Positions 1 through 7,666 of a stretch of 11,665 nt of DNA are shown here, one piece after another (positions within the stretch are counted from its first letter, which is position 1; each line of letters opens with the position of its first letter). The notes beneath the pieces were generated by a model. It was not told where the DNA came from. It saw only the letters and a program-made list of their open reading frames with translations, and made no database searches. The position numbers and the translations under genes were made by a program. Origin of the DNA: Bacteroidota bacterium (GTDB lineage Bacteria > Bacteroidota > Ignavibacteria > Kapaibacteriales > UBA2268); NCBI GenBank assembly GCA_027371665.1, contig DAHXMP010000354.1:1-11665 (forward strand), read 5' to 3'.

Positions 1-1704
1 GTCGCTGACACCGTAATTTGTAACATAACCCTCGGGCCTGTATGGCTCGTTTACATATATTTGTTTTGTGTTCGGTGGATTGTAGAAATCAAAATTAGAA
101 GGCATAATAATCGTTGTTGCCTCTAAATCTACCTCATAGGCGCAATTAAATTTCCACTCATCGCCGGCTCTTGGCAATACGTTGTTTGATAATAACTGGT
201 CAGTTGGACCAATTAATGTTGCTGTAACGACTATATAGTAATCACCTGCATCCGGGGGATCGAAAAATCCTAAATCACTACAAACTTTATATTCTAATGT
301 ATGAAGCGGAGTGGTTAGATCATACTCTTTGTCTAAAGTTGTCAAAAGTACATGATTATGGTCATAAATCTTTGCGTTTAATTCGAAAGAAATGACATCA
401 TTCATGCCCCTATTCTGAACTCTTACTGATATTGGTAATTCTTGAATAGGATATAATTGGTCTGACTTTTTTAGAGGAGTAATAATATCCATTACGGCAA
501 GGTCATTATCATATATAACGCTGAACTGTGATTGCTTCGTGGATAGCAGCAGGTTGCTTGGCGGACATTCATACATTCTGCCTGTTGCTTTATATGTTCC
601 TGCCGTTGGTCCTGTAAACAAATCTCCGCTGTTACCCGGGTTGTTTGCATAAGGTCCCGTTGCATTTGTAAAGAAGAAATCCGGATTCCCACCCGGGTCC
701 GTATTACAGTTTGCGGGTAATGTGATATTTGGCTGACTGCTTGAATTCCACGCTGTATATACTATTTGATTAGGTAATGATTCCAATGGTCCTGTAATCT
801 CATATTGTACATAGTGGCATAGCCCTGCAGGTCTTGATATCTTGACTCCAATGTTTCCGAAAGCAGGAACAACTACGTTTCTTGCAAATCCGGAATTATC
901 AAGCGGGTAAGTGTTGGTAATTTCAGGTCGTGCCCATTGGAATTTAAGACCGTCAACCAATGAATAGAATTTTGCTAATGTATTAAATAAAGCACCGTTG
1001 TTGGAAGTAGATATGGTAAAGTTTCCAGAACCATCCGGATTAACATTTGAATATCTGTTAGAACCGATCTGTCCTCCTAAACCAACAGGAGATGAAAACA
1101 ATACCGCATAATTCCATTGACGTGGTCCATATACGATTTCAACTTTATTAGTTGTTTCATATAATTTAACCTGGAATGTCCATAACTGATTAGCCGGCGG
1201 GCCGCCCCAATAATATTTCCCGCACATGTTTGTCCATTGAAAAGTACAGTTCCTGTATGGAGCTGAACCAGAGACTGATTGTGTCATAGCTCCAGCCGGA
1301 CTGTAACCCCATGAACTCATAGTTAAGAAGCATAAATAACCTCCATAGGGAACAATATTTGGATTATAACTCATCAAATTACTTATTGAATAAGGTGCAT
1401 ACCATAATCCGTCATAGGTATAAGGCGGCCTGAAAATGACCATACCATTATCACAGACATTACACTGAGTGTAAGTAACACCGTCAAAAATAAACGGGAA
1501 ACCGATATTAACTGATTTCTCGTATTCGCCCGACCAATATCCATCATTTGTTTGGTATAAAACGGTACCCCCTCCTTGCGGAACATAGGAACCGATCGAA
1601 TAACCGAATATCAGGTCGGAAATCAATTGTGCCGATGAAGTTTGTGTAAACACAAAAGCCATCAGCAGTATCAAGGCAAATCGCTTGAGTATTTTGAATA
1701 TCAT
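1..1704 (-). CDS. Large secreted surface protein, N-terminal part (runs off left edge)
   Basis: This reading frame starts at ATG 1704 and stays open for 568 codons to the window edge, so the C-terminus is missing. A GGAGGG Shine-Dalgarno (1710-1715) lies 5 nt upstream; the nearer ATG at 1709 hits a stop at once. Residues 1-25 form a signal peptide: a Lys/Arg-rich start, a hydrophobic core, and SSA|Q at the likely cleavage site. About residues 45-75 contain a FPFIFDGVTYTQ..VCDNGMVIF stretch, resembling the beta-rich module often found at the N-terminus of Bacteroidota/Ignavibacteria exported proteins. From about residue 398 (NDLAVMDIITP...ISVRVQNRG) there is a CARDB/Ig-like repeat. A second one starts near residue 517 (VDLEATTII...GYVTNYGV). 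Aromatic, Asn, Gly and Ser residues are abundant, as in outer-surface proteins. A type IX secretion C-terminal signal is plausible but would lie outside the window. The exact function is unknown. Confidence 0.85.
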   Translation of the reverse strand, partial: MIFKILKRFALILLMAFVFTQTSSAQLISDLIFGYSIGSYVPQGGGTVLYQTNDGYWSGEYEKSVNIGFPFIFDGVTYTQCNVCDNGMVIFRPPYTYDGLWYAPYSISNLMSYNPNIVPYGGYLCFLTMSSWGYSPAGAMTQSVSGSAPYRNCTFQWTNMCGKYYWGGPPANQLWTFQVKLYETTNKVEIVYGPRQWNYAVLFSSPVGLGGQIGSNRYSNVNPDGSGNFTISTSNNGALFNTLAKFYSLVDGLKFQWARPEITNTYPLDNSGFARNVVVPAFGNIGVKISRPAGLCHYVQYEITGPLESLPNQIVYTAWNSSSQPNITLPANCNTDPGGNPDFFFTNATGPYANNPGNSGDLFTGPTAGTYKATGRMYECPPSNLLLSTKQSQFSVIYDNDLAVMDIITPLKKSDQLYPIQELPISVRVQNRGMNDVISFELNAKIYDHNHVLLTTLDKEYDLTTPLHTLEYKVCSDLGFFDPPDAGDYYIVVTATLIGPTDQLLSNNVLPRAGDEWKFNCAYEVDLEATTIIMPSNFDFYNPPNTKQIYVNEPYRPEGYVTNYGVSD

Positions 1705-2248
1705 AACATCCCTCCAATAATAATTGAACTTAAAAATTTAGCTAACATATTTTCCAAAATTTTTTTCCTCGTATAAGTTAAACTCAAACATCGTTAAGTT
1801 TAATTTGAAATTATATCATTTAACAAAAATAAATAAAAATATTTAACTATAAAATAAATATTAAAAATATTTTTAATTAAGATTGGTGTTGTTTAAATGT
1901 GTATAATTTCTATTTTACCACTCCTTTCTAAATTAATTTAACCCCGATTTTAAAATCATTAAAAAATCAACGAACCTTTACCCCAAAATTTACGCACAAA
2001 TAATAATATTTTATTTTTTGCACAATTTTCCTTACTATAATGACACATGAACAGCAAAAAGGTCTCAAAAAATTTTCACTTTTTTTCTGTAATTTGACAT
2101 TCAACACGCTTTAAATTCTTTTACTACATGTACTTATATTTAAAAAAATTTTTTTATTTTTTTTTATTCAGAATTAAAAATTTTTTATTTCCATTTAGTT
2201 CATCAAATTTTTTTTAATTTTACATATCTATTCCGGAGATTATTTTTT
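1705..2248. other. AT-rich divergent intergenic region, no gene seen
   Basis: This 544-nt spacer separates two divergently transcribed genes, so it should hold promoters for both. I see no open frame or RNA gene in it. It is dominated by A- and T-tracts, including a perfect 16-nt palindrome of seven A then seven T at 2141-2156, and it is likely to be intrinsically curved. A 7-bp inverted repeat (TTAAACT 1778-1784, AGTTTAA 1797-1803) could form a hairpin in the leader of the surface-protein gene. One match to the Bacteroidota -7 box TAnnTTTG lies on the minus strand at 1831-1824, but it has no clear -33 TTTG partner. On the plus strand there is a TATAAT at 2036-2041 and a TTGACA at 2094-2099, but they do not pair with good spacing. 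In DNA this AT-rich such matches arise easily by chance, so I do not call a specific promoter. Confidence 0.6.
2235..2238 (+). promoter_or_regulatory. Shine-Dalgarno GGAG supporting a TTG start
   Basis: GGAG ends 10 nt before TTG 2249. The only nearby ATG (2270) lies 31 nt from it and has no Shine-Dalgarno of its own. This favours the TTG start for the CDF transporter, adding seven residues to the N-terminus. Confidence 0.5.
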
Positions 2249-3346
2249 TTGGTTTCTCAATTCATAATAATGGAAAAATTTGATTTTAATACTTTTTCAA
2301 AATTAAAGAAACTTTTTGACCGCTCGTCTGCTGTGTTTCCATCGAGAATTTCCCTGTTTTTATGCATATTACTCGCTTCAGCCGGTATTGCATTGGGGTT
2401 GCTCACCAACTCACTTGCTGTAACAACAAATGGTTTAATAGCAGGCACTGAAATACTTAGTTCACTTTTATTTCTGTCAGCTGTAAATCAAAGTGTCAGA
2501 GCTCCGGATTATACTTTTAACTATGGGTACGGGAAATACGAGAGTATGGCTATACTTGCCGGGGCTGCTCTTTTATCATTATTGCTGATTTATACGATTA
2601 TTGAAGCTGTAAAAGACTTTGGAACTCCGAATCCGGTAAAAAGTCATTATTTACTCATTTTTTTCTCTTTAGCTTCTTATTTGATAATCAGAAAAACAGC
2701 TTCTTTTCTTAAAAGTTCAGCAGAGAAATATCATATGCCCTTGCTTGCTTACGACGCAGACATCTGGAAACTGGACGGATACATTGAACTCTGTGTCTTA
2801 TTTAATTTGGTGCTTGGTACTGTCCTCGCCCATTTCGGGCAGGAAAATTCAGGGAAAATGATTGATTCGTCGGCAGCTATTATTTTATTGATTTTTTCGC
2901 TGATGAATCAGCTAAAACACGGCAAAACGGCTTTGGACCAGCTTCTCGACAGAACGGTTCCCGAAAATATTCAATTCGATATTATAGCTTCGATAGCTGA
3001 AAACATTAACAGGATTTGCGAATTTAAATCTGTTTACACCAGGCAGTCTGGAAAAGATATTTTTATTGAAATTGACATTGTTATGCCCTGGGATTACACC
3101 CTCGAAGAAGCATATAAACTCGAAAAAGACATACATAATATACTTGTCGAAAAATATCCGACTGCATTACCGAGATTGTATGTAACACCCTGCAACCGCG
3201 ATTGCATTCACCAGGAAAAATCGTTTTGCCCTATTAAATTAGCTAATGAAAAATTTAAAGAACAAATTTCCACCGAAAAAACAAAAAACATTAATAAAAA
3301 TAGTTTAAATTTGAGATATGGGGAAAAGCAACAGCAGGCAGAATAA
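2249..3346 (+). CDS. Divergent cation diffusion facilitator (CDF) family transporter
   Basis: This 365-residue protein has the CDF layout: an N-terminal membrane domain (about residues 33-230) and a C-terminal ferredoxin-like dimerisation domain (about 235-313). Family marks include GLLTNSLAV before TM2 and NYGYGKYES (91-99), the equivalent of the usual HPYGHGR.E motif. CDF proteins normally export Zn, Mn, Fe or similar divalent ions by proton antiport. Their site is built from an acidic or His pair in TM2 and an HxxxD in TM5. Here, by my alignment, the TM2 pair is I64 and E68 and the TM5 pair is I172 and D176, so two ligand positions are Ile. N61 and D169 lie one turn earlier. A Cys-rich segment follows the C-terminal domain (C315, C319, H321, C327), and the tail is Lys/Asn-rich. 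The start is a TTG chosen for its GGAG; ATG 2270 is the alternative. It overlaps ruvB by 29 nt, so the two are probably co-transcribed. Family assignment is firm; the substrate, and whether it transports at all, are open. Confidence 0.85.
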   Translation: MVSQFIIMEKFDFNTFSKLKKLFDRSSAVFPSRISLFLCILLASAGIALGLLTNSLAVTTNGLIAGTEILSSLLFLSAVNQSVRAPDYTFNYGYGKYESMAILAGAALLSLLLIYTIIEAVKDFGTPNPVKSHYLLIFFSLASYLIIRKTASFLKSSAEKYHMPLLAYDADIWKLDGYIELCVLFNLVLGTVLAHFGQENSGKMIDSSAAIILLIFSLMNQLKHGKTALDQLLDRTVPENIQFDIIASIAENINRICEFKSVYTRQSGKDIFIEIDIVMPWDYTLEEAYKLEKDIHNILVEKYPTALPRLYVTPCNRDCIHQEKSFCPIKLANEKFKEQISTEKTKNINKNSLNLRYGEKQQQAE

Positions 3347-4352
3347 ATCAATAACATCACCCGAATTTACTTCCGATGATGAATTTGAAGTTACGCTCAG
3401 GCCAAAAAGTTTCGATGAATTTACAGGACAGAAAAAAATCGTCGAAAACCTGAAAGTTTTTATCGAAGCCGCAAAGAAACGGGGCGAACAGCTCGACCAC
3501 ATTTTGCTCACTGGCCCGCCCGGACTCGGCAAAACTACACTCAGCTACATTATTGCCAAGGAAATGGAAACGAACATTAAAATCACATCGGGACCTGTTC
3601 TCGAAAAGCCGGGTGACCTTGCAGGCATCCTGACAAATCTTCAGGAAGGGGACGTGCTGTTTATTGACGAAATTCACCGCCTATCCTCGATTGTGGAAGA
3701 ATACATGTACTCTGCAATGGAAGAGTTCAGACTTGACATAATGATTGATTCGGGCCCCTCGGCGAGGACTATACAATTAAATCTTCCGAGATTTACTCTT
3801 ATCGGAGCGACCACACGTGCCGGATTGCTGACGGCACCTCTCAGGTCGAGGTTCGGTGTTTTCAACAGGCTCGATTATTACTGTACAGATGATTTAATCA
3901 AAGTCGTAAACCGCTCGGCTTCGATTTTGAAGGTGCCGGTTGACAAAGACGGTGCTTATGAAATAGCATCGCGTTCAAGAGGCACACCCAGAATCGCAAA
4001 CAGGCTTCTCCGCAGGACGAGGGATTTCGCAGAAGTAAAAGGAAACGGAAAAATCACAGAGGAAATTTCTAAAATGGCTCTCTCCGCCCTCGATGTTGAT
4101 GAATACGGCCTTGACGAGATGGATAAAAGAATTTTACTTACTATTATCGAAAAATTCAGCGGAGGTCCCGTCGGCATAAATACAATTGCCGCCGCAATTT
4201 CCGAGGAAGCGGGAACAATAGAGGAAGTTTACGAACCTTTCCTCATCCAGCAGGGTTTCCTCCAGCGTACACCGAGAGGACGTCAGGCTACGGAAATTTC
4301 TTACAAACATTTCGGTTTTACAAAAACTCAGAAAAATGATTCTTTATTTTGA
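3318..4352 (+). CDS. ruvB: Holliday junction branch migration ATPase RuvB
   Basis: RuvB is the AAA+ hexameric motor that, with RuvA, drives branch migration of Holliday junctions during recombinational repair in the cytoplasm. The 344-residue protein is of normal length and intact. Walker A is GPPGLGKTT (66-74). Walker B is the diagnostic DEIHRL (117-122). The sensor and arginine-finger region reads GATTRAGLLTAPLRSRFG. Sensor II is RGTPRIANRLLRR. A C-terminal winged-helix DNA-binding domain follows (LDEMDKRILLTI...GGPVGINTIAAAISEE...RTPRGRQAT). The ATG lies inside the end of the CDF gene, with only a weak TTGAG upstream, which suggests translational coupling. ruvA and ruvC are not in the window, so the ruv genes are not clustered here. 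Confidence 0.98.
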   Translation: MGKSNSRQNKSITSPEFTSDDEFEVTLRPKSFDEFTGQKKIVENLKVFIEAAKKRGEQLDHILLTGPPGLGKTTLSYIIAKEMETNIKITSGPVLEKPGDLAGILTNLQEGDVLFIDEIHRLSSIVEEYMYSAMEEFRLDIMIDSGPSARTIQLNLPRFTLIGATTRAGLLTAPLRSRFGVFNRLDYYCTDDLIKVVNRSASILKVPVDKDGAYEIASRSRGTPRIANRLLRRTRDFAEVKGNGKITEEISKMALSALDVDEYGLDEMDKRILLTIIEKFSGGPVGINTIAAAISEEAGTIEEVYEPFLIQQGFLQRTPRGRQATEISYKHFGFTKTQKNDSLF

Positions 4353-4362
4353 TTGTTGAAAC

Positions 4363-4683
4363 ATGGAATTTACAGGAAATATTTTTGCAAACATCCCTAA
4401 AAACTCAGAGCAGGAACTCTTCGAGGATTTATTCAAAAATGATTTTATCAAAATCGAAAGAATCATTTCTTATGGAAATTCATCAGATGAAAACTTTTGG
4501 TATGACCAATCTCATTCCGAGTGGGTTCTAATTATTCAAGGCTCTGCAACACTTCAATTTGAAGCTCATGAATTATTTGAAATGAAAAAAGGCGATTATA
4601 TTTTTATTCCCCCTCACAAAAAGCACAGGGTAGATTCGACAGATTTGAATAAGCCCACAATCTGGCTTGCTATACATTATTAA
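4363..4683 (+). CDS. Small single-domain cupin protein
   Basis: This 106-residue protein is a single cupin beta-barrel. Its core reads WYDQSHSEWVLIIQGSATL (46-64), then KKGDYIFIPPHKKHRV (75-90), ending in WLAIHY. It matches a widespread small cupin family with a WYDQ...EWV...G.A..L signature and a GD....P...H second motif. Likely metal ligands are among H51, E53, H85 and H88, but the classical HxH of cupin motif 1 is not fully kept. The ligand set, and any activity, are therefore uncertain. Proteins of this family are mostly uncharacterised. It begins 10 nt after the ruvB stop on the same strand, so it is probably the last gene of the CDF-ruvB transcript. A competing frame at 4349-4531 overlaps it and shows no recognisable domain. 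Confidence 0.85.
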   Translation: MEFTGNIFANIPKNSEQELFEDLFKNDFIKIERIISYGNSSDENFWYDQSHSEWVLIIQGSATLQFEAHELFEMKKGDYIFIPPHKKHRVDSTDLNKPTIWLAIHY

Positions 4684-4702
4684 AATTTTGTGAAATTTTT
4701 TT
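4682..4702 (+). terminator. Possible weak terminator after the cupin gene
   Basis: AAAATTT (4682-4688) and AAATTTT (4693-4699) can pair across a TGTG loop and are followed by three more T. The stem is AT only and overlaps the stop codon, so it would be weak. The larger inverted repeat just downstream is the better candidate for ending this transcript. Confidence 0.25.
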
Positions 4703-4708
4703 CAATAC

Positions 4709-4780
4709 TTGTCAGTCTGAGTATAGTCGGAGAATGATTCATAAATAATTTTCATACTTCGACTCCGCTCAGTATGACAA
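4709..4780. repeat. Long imperfect inverted repeat between convergent genes
   Basis: Two 29-nt arms (4709-4737 and 4752-4780) match in inverted orientation at 22 of 29 positions around a 14-nt AT-rich loop. The right arm, read on the minus strand, contains TTGTCATACTGAGCGGAG then TCGAAGTATGA. This resembles the short TGTCATTCTGAGCG-type element I recall as dispersed between genes in Bacteroidota-related genomes. The left arm looks like a more diverged copy. Its place between the convergent cupin and pbpC genes suits a bidirectional terminator or mRNA 3' stabiliser, though no strong U-tract follows either arm. The inverted repeat is seen directly; the family identity is from memory and the role is inference. 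Confidence 0.7.
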
Positions 4781-4818
4781 ATAAAACAATAAACTAAAAT
4801 ACTTTAATAAAAATCAAT

Positions 4819-7128
4819 TCAATAAAATTTCACATTAATCAGAACGCTTTTCTCTCTCCCCTTATCATCGAGGCAGGTGATTTTATTGCTCACTGATTCA
4901 GGCATGAAAAAGAGCTTATCGTCAGGTTTGCATCTTTTCAGAAATTTATCGTTAACATACCAAAAAATATTTTTAACATCTTCCGAATATGCCGCCTGCA
5001 GCAGAATTTCCTGGCCAGAATTATTCTCGACGAAATATTCGAAATTTTCCGAAGGCGAAATTATTTGGGGACCCCCGTGCGTAAATCTTGCCTGGCAGTT
5101 CGGATTATGCGGCGGCGGTTTCTTAAAATCAACATTATTCAAAGTATTCCATAAAACAAGTTCAGGGTCATACACAGGATAAAGTTTTCTCTTGTATCCT
5201 GAATCGGGGAGACATTCGGGACAATACTGGATTGTTTCGTCATCGTTTACCCAAAACTCTTTATACAAATCGCAGACTTTAATTGACGAAACATTTTTTA
5301 TATAATAGTCAGAAATAATTTCACTGCAATTCTTAGACGGAACCATGCCTGTTTCCGCACAGACCTCCCGAATCCCGACAACTTTAGGTTTTTTAAACCA
5401 GGTTCTTTTCGGGTTGTAGTCAATGGCATTGAACAAATCAAACAGAAGCGGCACAGCCATTTCCGCTCCTGAAAGATGCGGCGAACCTTTCCCGTCGAAA
5501 TTTCCCATCCAAACTGCAATTGTGTAATCAGGATTGAATCCGATTGCCCATGCATCTTTTTTTCCGTAAGACGTTCCCGTTTTCCATGCGATTTTCGGCA
5601 GCCTTGTCCTGTTCAACAATTCGTTAGGAAAATCCGGCCTTCCGATATCTGATAATATTTGCGAAGTAATATAAACAGCACCGGGAGAAAATAATTTGAC
5701 ATGCTTTTGGTAATGAGTGTCGCTTACAAGGTAATTCAAATCATAAAGCTCTCCACCTCTTGCAAACGAAGTGAAAAGCTTTGCAAGCTGTTCCATCCTG
5801 ACTCCGCACCCGCCAAGAATCATTGACAACCCCAGTTTGTTTCTCTGTTTAACTATATCCTGGAAACCTGCTTTTTCAAGCAATGATATGAATTTATCAA
5901 GCCCAATTTTTTGGAGCAATCTTACGGCAGGTAAATTCAGGGAATTTTCCAATGCAAATTCCGCTGTAACTTCACCGTGAAATTTCCGGGAATAATTCTC
6001 AGGTTCATATCCGCTGAAGTCCGTCGGTATATCGAGAAGTTTCATTTTCGGTGTCAGAAGCCCCAAATCGAAAGCGTAAGAATAAAGGCCTGCTTTGAGC
6101 GTCGAGCCGGGGGACCTAACAGCCCTCACCACGTCAACCTGCCCCGATGCCGCAGCATCATAAAAATCGGCAGAACCACAGTAAGCCACAACAGAAGAAT
6201 TACTGTTATCAATTACTATGACAGCTCCATTTGAAACACCATAAGAACGTGCCCTCTCGACGTTGCTCTTCAAAAGAGATTCTGCTTTTTTTTGTATATC
6301 CGGGTCGAGAGTCGTTACGAGGTTATCACCGGAATAAGTATTCATAACATAATTACAAAACTGGGGAGCCACAGGAGTTATTTGATACCTTGCCGATGAA
6401 ATCGGTTCATTCAGGGCATCTTCCAAATCCTGTCGCGGAAATACCTTCTCTCTTTCAAATTTTTTAATCCAGAAATCACGTTTATCTTTAGCTGTAGTAA
6501 TCGAACGGTCAACCCTGTATAAATTCGGGTCATTCGGAATTACCGTCAACAATATTGACTGTGCGAGGCTCAGCTTTCGGGGCGGCTTGTTAAAATAAAT
6601 ATACGAGGCGGATTTTACTCCTTCGATATTGCCTCCATATGGAAGCGAGTTCAGATAAATTTCAAGTATTTGTTTCTTTGTATAATGAAGCTCGAGTTGA
6701 AATGCCCTGAGAATTTCGATTACTTTATTCAGGTATGTCCTGTTTGCAGGCCTCATCATTCTTGCAACCTGCATAGTAATAGTCGAAGCTCCCAGCACTC
6801 TTTTTCTTGAGAATAAATTTGAAAAAAATGCCCTGCAAATCGAAACGGGATTTACCCCAGGCTCCCAATAAAACCATCTGTCTTCTTTCGTAAGGATTGC
6901 TTTGATCAAATCGGGCGACACCTCATCGGGACTGCAGCGAAGCCTCCATTTATCATCTTTAGTCAGATATGCATTAAGCAGGGTTCCGTCGTTTGCCAAA
7001 ATTACTTTTGAAAAAGGCTTCAAAGGAGGCAATGGGAAAGCTATATCAAAAGATACGCAAAGACAAATAAGCCCTGCCAATATATATAAAACAAGCCTCG
7101 AGTTTCTATTTAATTTAATGAGTTTCAT
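4819..7128 (-). CDS. pbpC: Penicillin-binding protein 1C, bifunctional peptidoglycan synthase
   Basis: PbpC is a class A penicillin-binding protein anchored in the inner membrane and acting in the periplasm. The 769-residue protein is full length. One N-terminal membrane anchor spans about residues 11-31. The GT51 glycosyltransferase domain (about 60-230) has catalytic E82 in KEDRWFY, GASTITMQVARM (113-124) and a second key acidic residue, E146, in LELHYTKKQILEIYLN. The transpeptidase domain has PGSTLK with nucleophile S342 and K345, S396-L-N398, and KTG at 516-518. About residues 690-769 form the C-terminal beta domain typical of PbpC (BiPBP_C). All catalytic residues are present. No clear Shine-Dalgarno precedes ATG 7128, but the Lys-rich start and anchor fit this position. 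Bacterial alpha-2-macroglobulins are commonly encoded beside pbpC, and one lies upstream here. A role in wall repair after attack by host or competitor enzymes is the usual proposal. Confidence 0.96.
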   Translation of the reverse strand: MKLIKLNRNSRLVLYILAGLICLCVSFDIAFPLPPLKPFSKVILANDGTLLNAYLTKDDKWRLRCSPDEVSPDLIKAILTKEDRWFYWEPGVNPVSICRAFFSNLFSRKRVLGASTITMQVARMMRPANRTYLNKVIEILRAFQLELHYTKKQILEIYLNSLPYGGNIEGVKSASYIYFNKPPRKLSLAQSILLTVIPNDPNLYRVDRSITTAKDKRDFWIKKFEREKVFPRQDLEDALNEPISSARYQITPVAPQFCNYVMNTYSGDNLVTTLDPDIQKKAESLLKSNVERARSYGVSNGAVIVIDNSNSSVVAYCGSADFYDAAASGQVDVVRAVRSPGSTLKAGLYSYAFDLGLLTPKMKLLDIPTDFSGYEPENYSRKFHGEVTAEFALENSLNLPAVRLLQKIGLDKFISLLEKAGFQDIVKQRNKLGLSMILGGCGVRMEQLAKLFTSFARGGELYDLNYLVSDTHYQKHVKLFSPGAVYITSQILSDIGRPDFPNELLNRTRLPKIAWKTGTSYGKKDAWAIGFNPDYTIAVWMGNFDGKGSPHLSGAEMAVPLLFDLFNAIDYNPKRTWFKKPKVVGIREVCAETGMVPSKNCSEIISDYYIKNVSSIKVCDLYKEFWVNDDETIQYCPECLPDSGYKRKLYPVYDPELVLWNTLNNVDFKKPPPHNPNCQARFTHGGPQIISPSENFEYFVENNSGQEILLQAAYSEDVKNIFWYVNDKFLKRCKPDDKLFFMPESVSNKITCLDDKGREKSVLINVKFY

Positions 7129-7145
7129 GTTATAAAAGATATTAT

Positions 7146-7203
7146 TCGTTAGTCGTTAGCAATTAATTTAAAAAAAATCATTCTAACCTAATTTGACTAA
7201 CGA
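7146..7203. repeat. Inverted heptad-repeat pair in the pbpC / heme-protein spacer
   Basis: TCGTTAGTC (7146-7154) is followed by GTTAGCA, a second and weaker 7-nt unit. An exact inverted copy, GACTAACGA, lies at 7195-7203, with a 40-nt AT-rich gap between. The same GTTAGTC-type unit recurs upstream of the heme-protein gene. The pair lies between the heme-protein stop and the pbpC start. It could form a long hairpin in the mRNA, or be a trace of an inserted repeat. Confidence 0.55.
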
Positions 7204-7218
7204 TTTTCAAATATCGAA

Positions 7219-7659
7219 TTATTTCTCCTTCTTCTCCTCACCGAATGTTGCAATCAATCCTTTAAGAAACTCCTCTTTCTCTTTTTTATTCAGCCACGAT
7301 TTGGGATGCATCCATTTATAATAAATAACAGGCATGTCACCGATTCTGAATTCTTTCGCCGCTTTTTTACCGTCCCCGGGCTTCCATTCGCTCATATTCA
7401 GCTTCTCCCTTGCTTCGGACACATCGCTTGCAACCAACCACGATATTGGTGCAATATATGCGTAGATGGGCCATATTGTCTGATTGCTGTGACAGTCGAA
7501 ACAGGCTCTCACGGCAAATCCTCTCGTCTTAGGCGAATCCCAGTCCGGCTCTCTTATTACGGGAGGATTAGTCCTGTCAACAGGTATGAACTGTATAACG
7601 ACAAGAACAAAAATTAAAGCGAATAAAATTCTTTTTACTACTTTCTTTTTAAAAATCAT
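7219..7659 (-). CDS. Membrane-anchored monoheme c-type protein (Haem_bd family)
   Basis: This 146-residue protein starts at ATG 7659, where GGAGG lies 7 nt upstream; an in-frame start at 7689 would begin upstream of that site. Residues 4-10 are basic, and 11-27 are a single hydrophobic segment acting as a signal anchor, so the rest should face the periplasm. CFDCH (53-57) is a CxxCH site for one covalent heme c. The surrounding ACFDCHSNQTIWP...APISWLVASDV and the later GDMPVIYYKWMHP match the haem-binding domain family. M109 or H118 are candidate sixth ligands. The C-terminus is Lys/Glu-rich. These small cytochrome-like proteins are common in Bacteroidota, but their electron partner is usually unknown. 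It sits in the gap between pbpC and the alpha-2-macroglobulin gene on the same strand and could be read from the same transcript. A link to cell-wall defence is not supported by its sequence. Confidence 0.88.
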   Translation of the reverse strand: MIFKKKVVKRILFALIFVLVVIQFIPVDRTNPPVIREPDWDSPKTRGFAVRACFDCHSNQTIWPIYAYIAPISWLVASDVSEAREKLNMSEWKPGDGKKAAKEFRIGDMPVIYYKWMHPKSWLNKKEKEEFLKGLIATFGEEKKEK

Positions 7660-7666
7660 AACAAAT

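Noticed and set aside
492..1586. Antisense or alternate-frame ORFs of 66-67 codons
   Set aside because: They are out of frame with the 568-codon signal-peptide protein on the same strand and have no Shine-Dalgarno or domain.
2094..2127. TTGACA followed by a -10-like hexamer upstream of the CDF gene
   Set aside because: No acceptable -10 box lies 16-18 nt downstream, and the surrounding DNA is so AT-rich that chance matches are expected.
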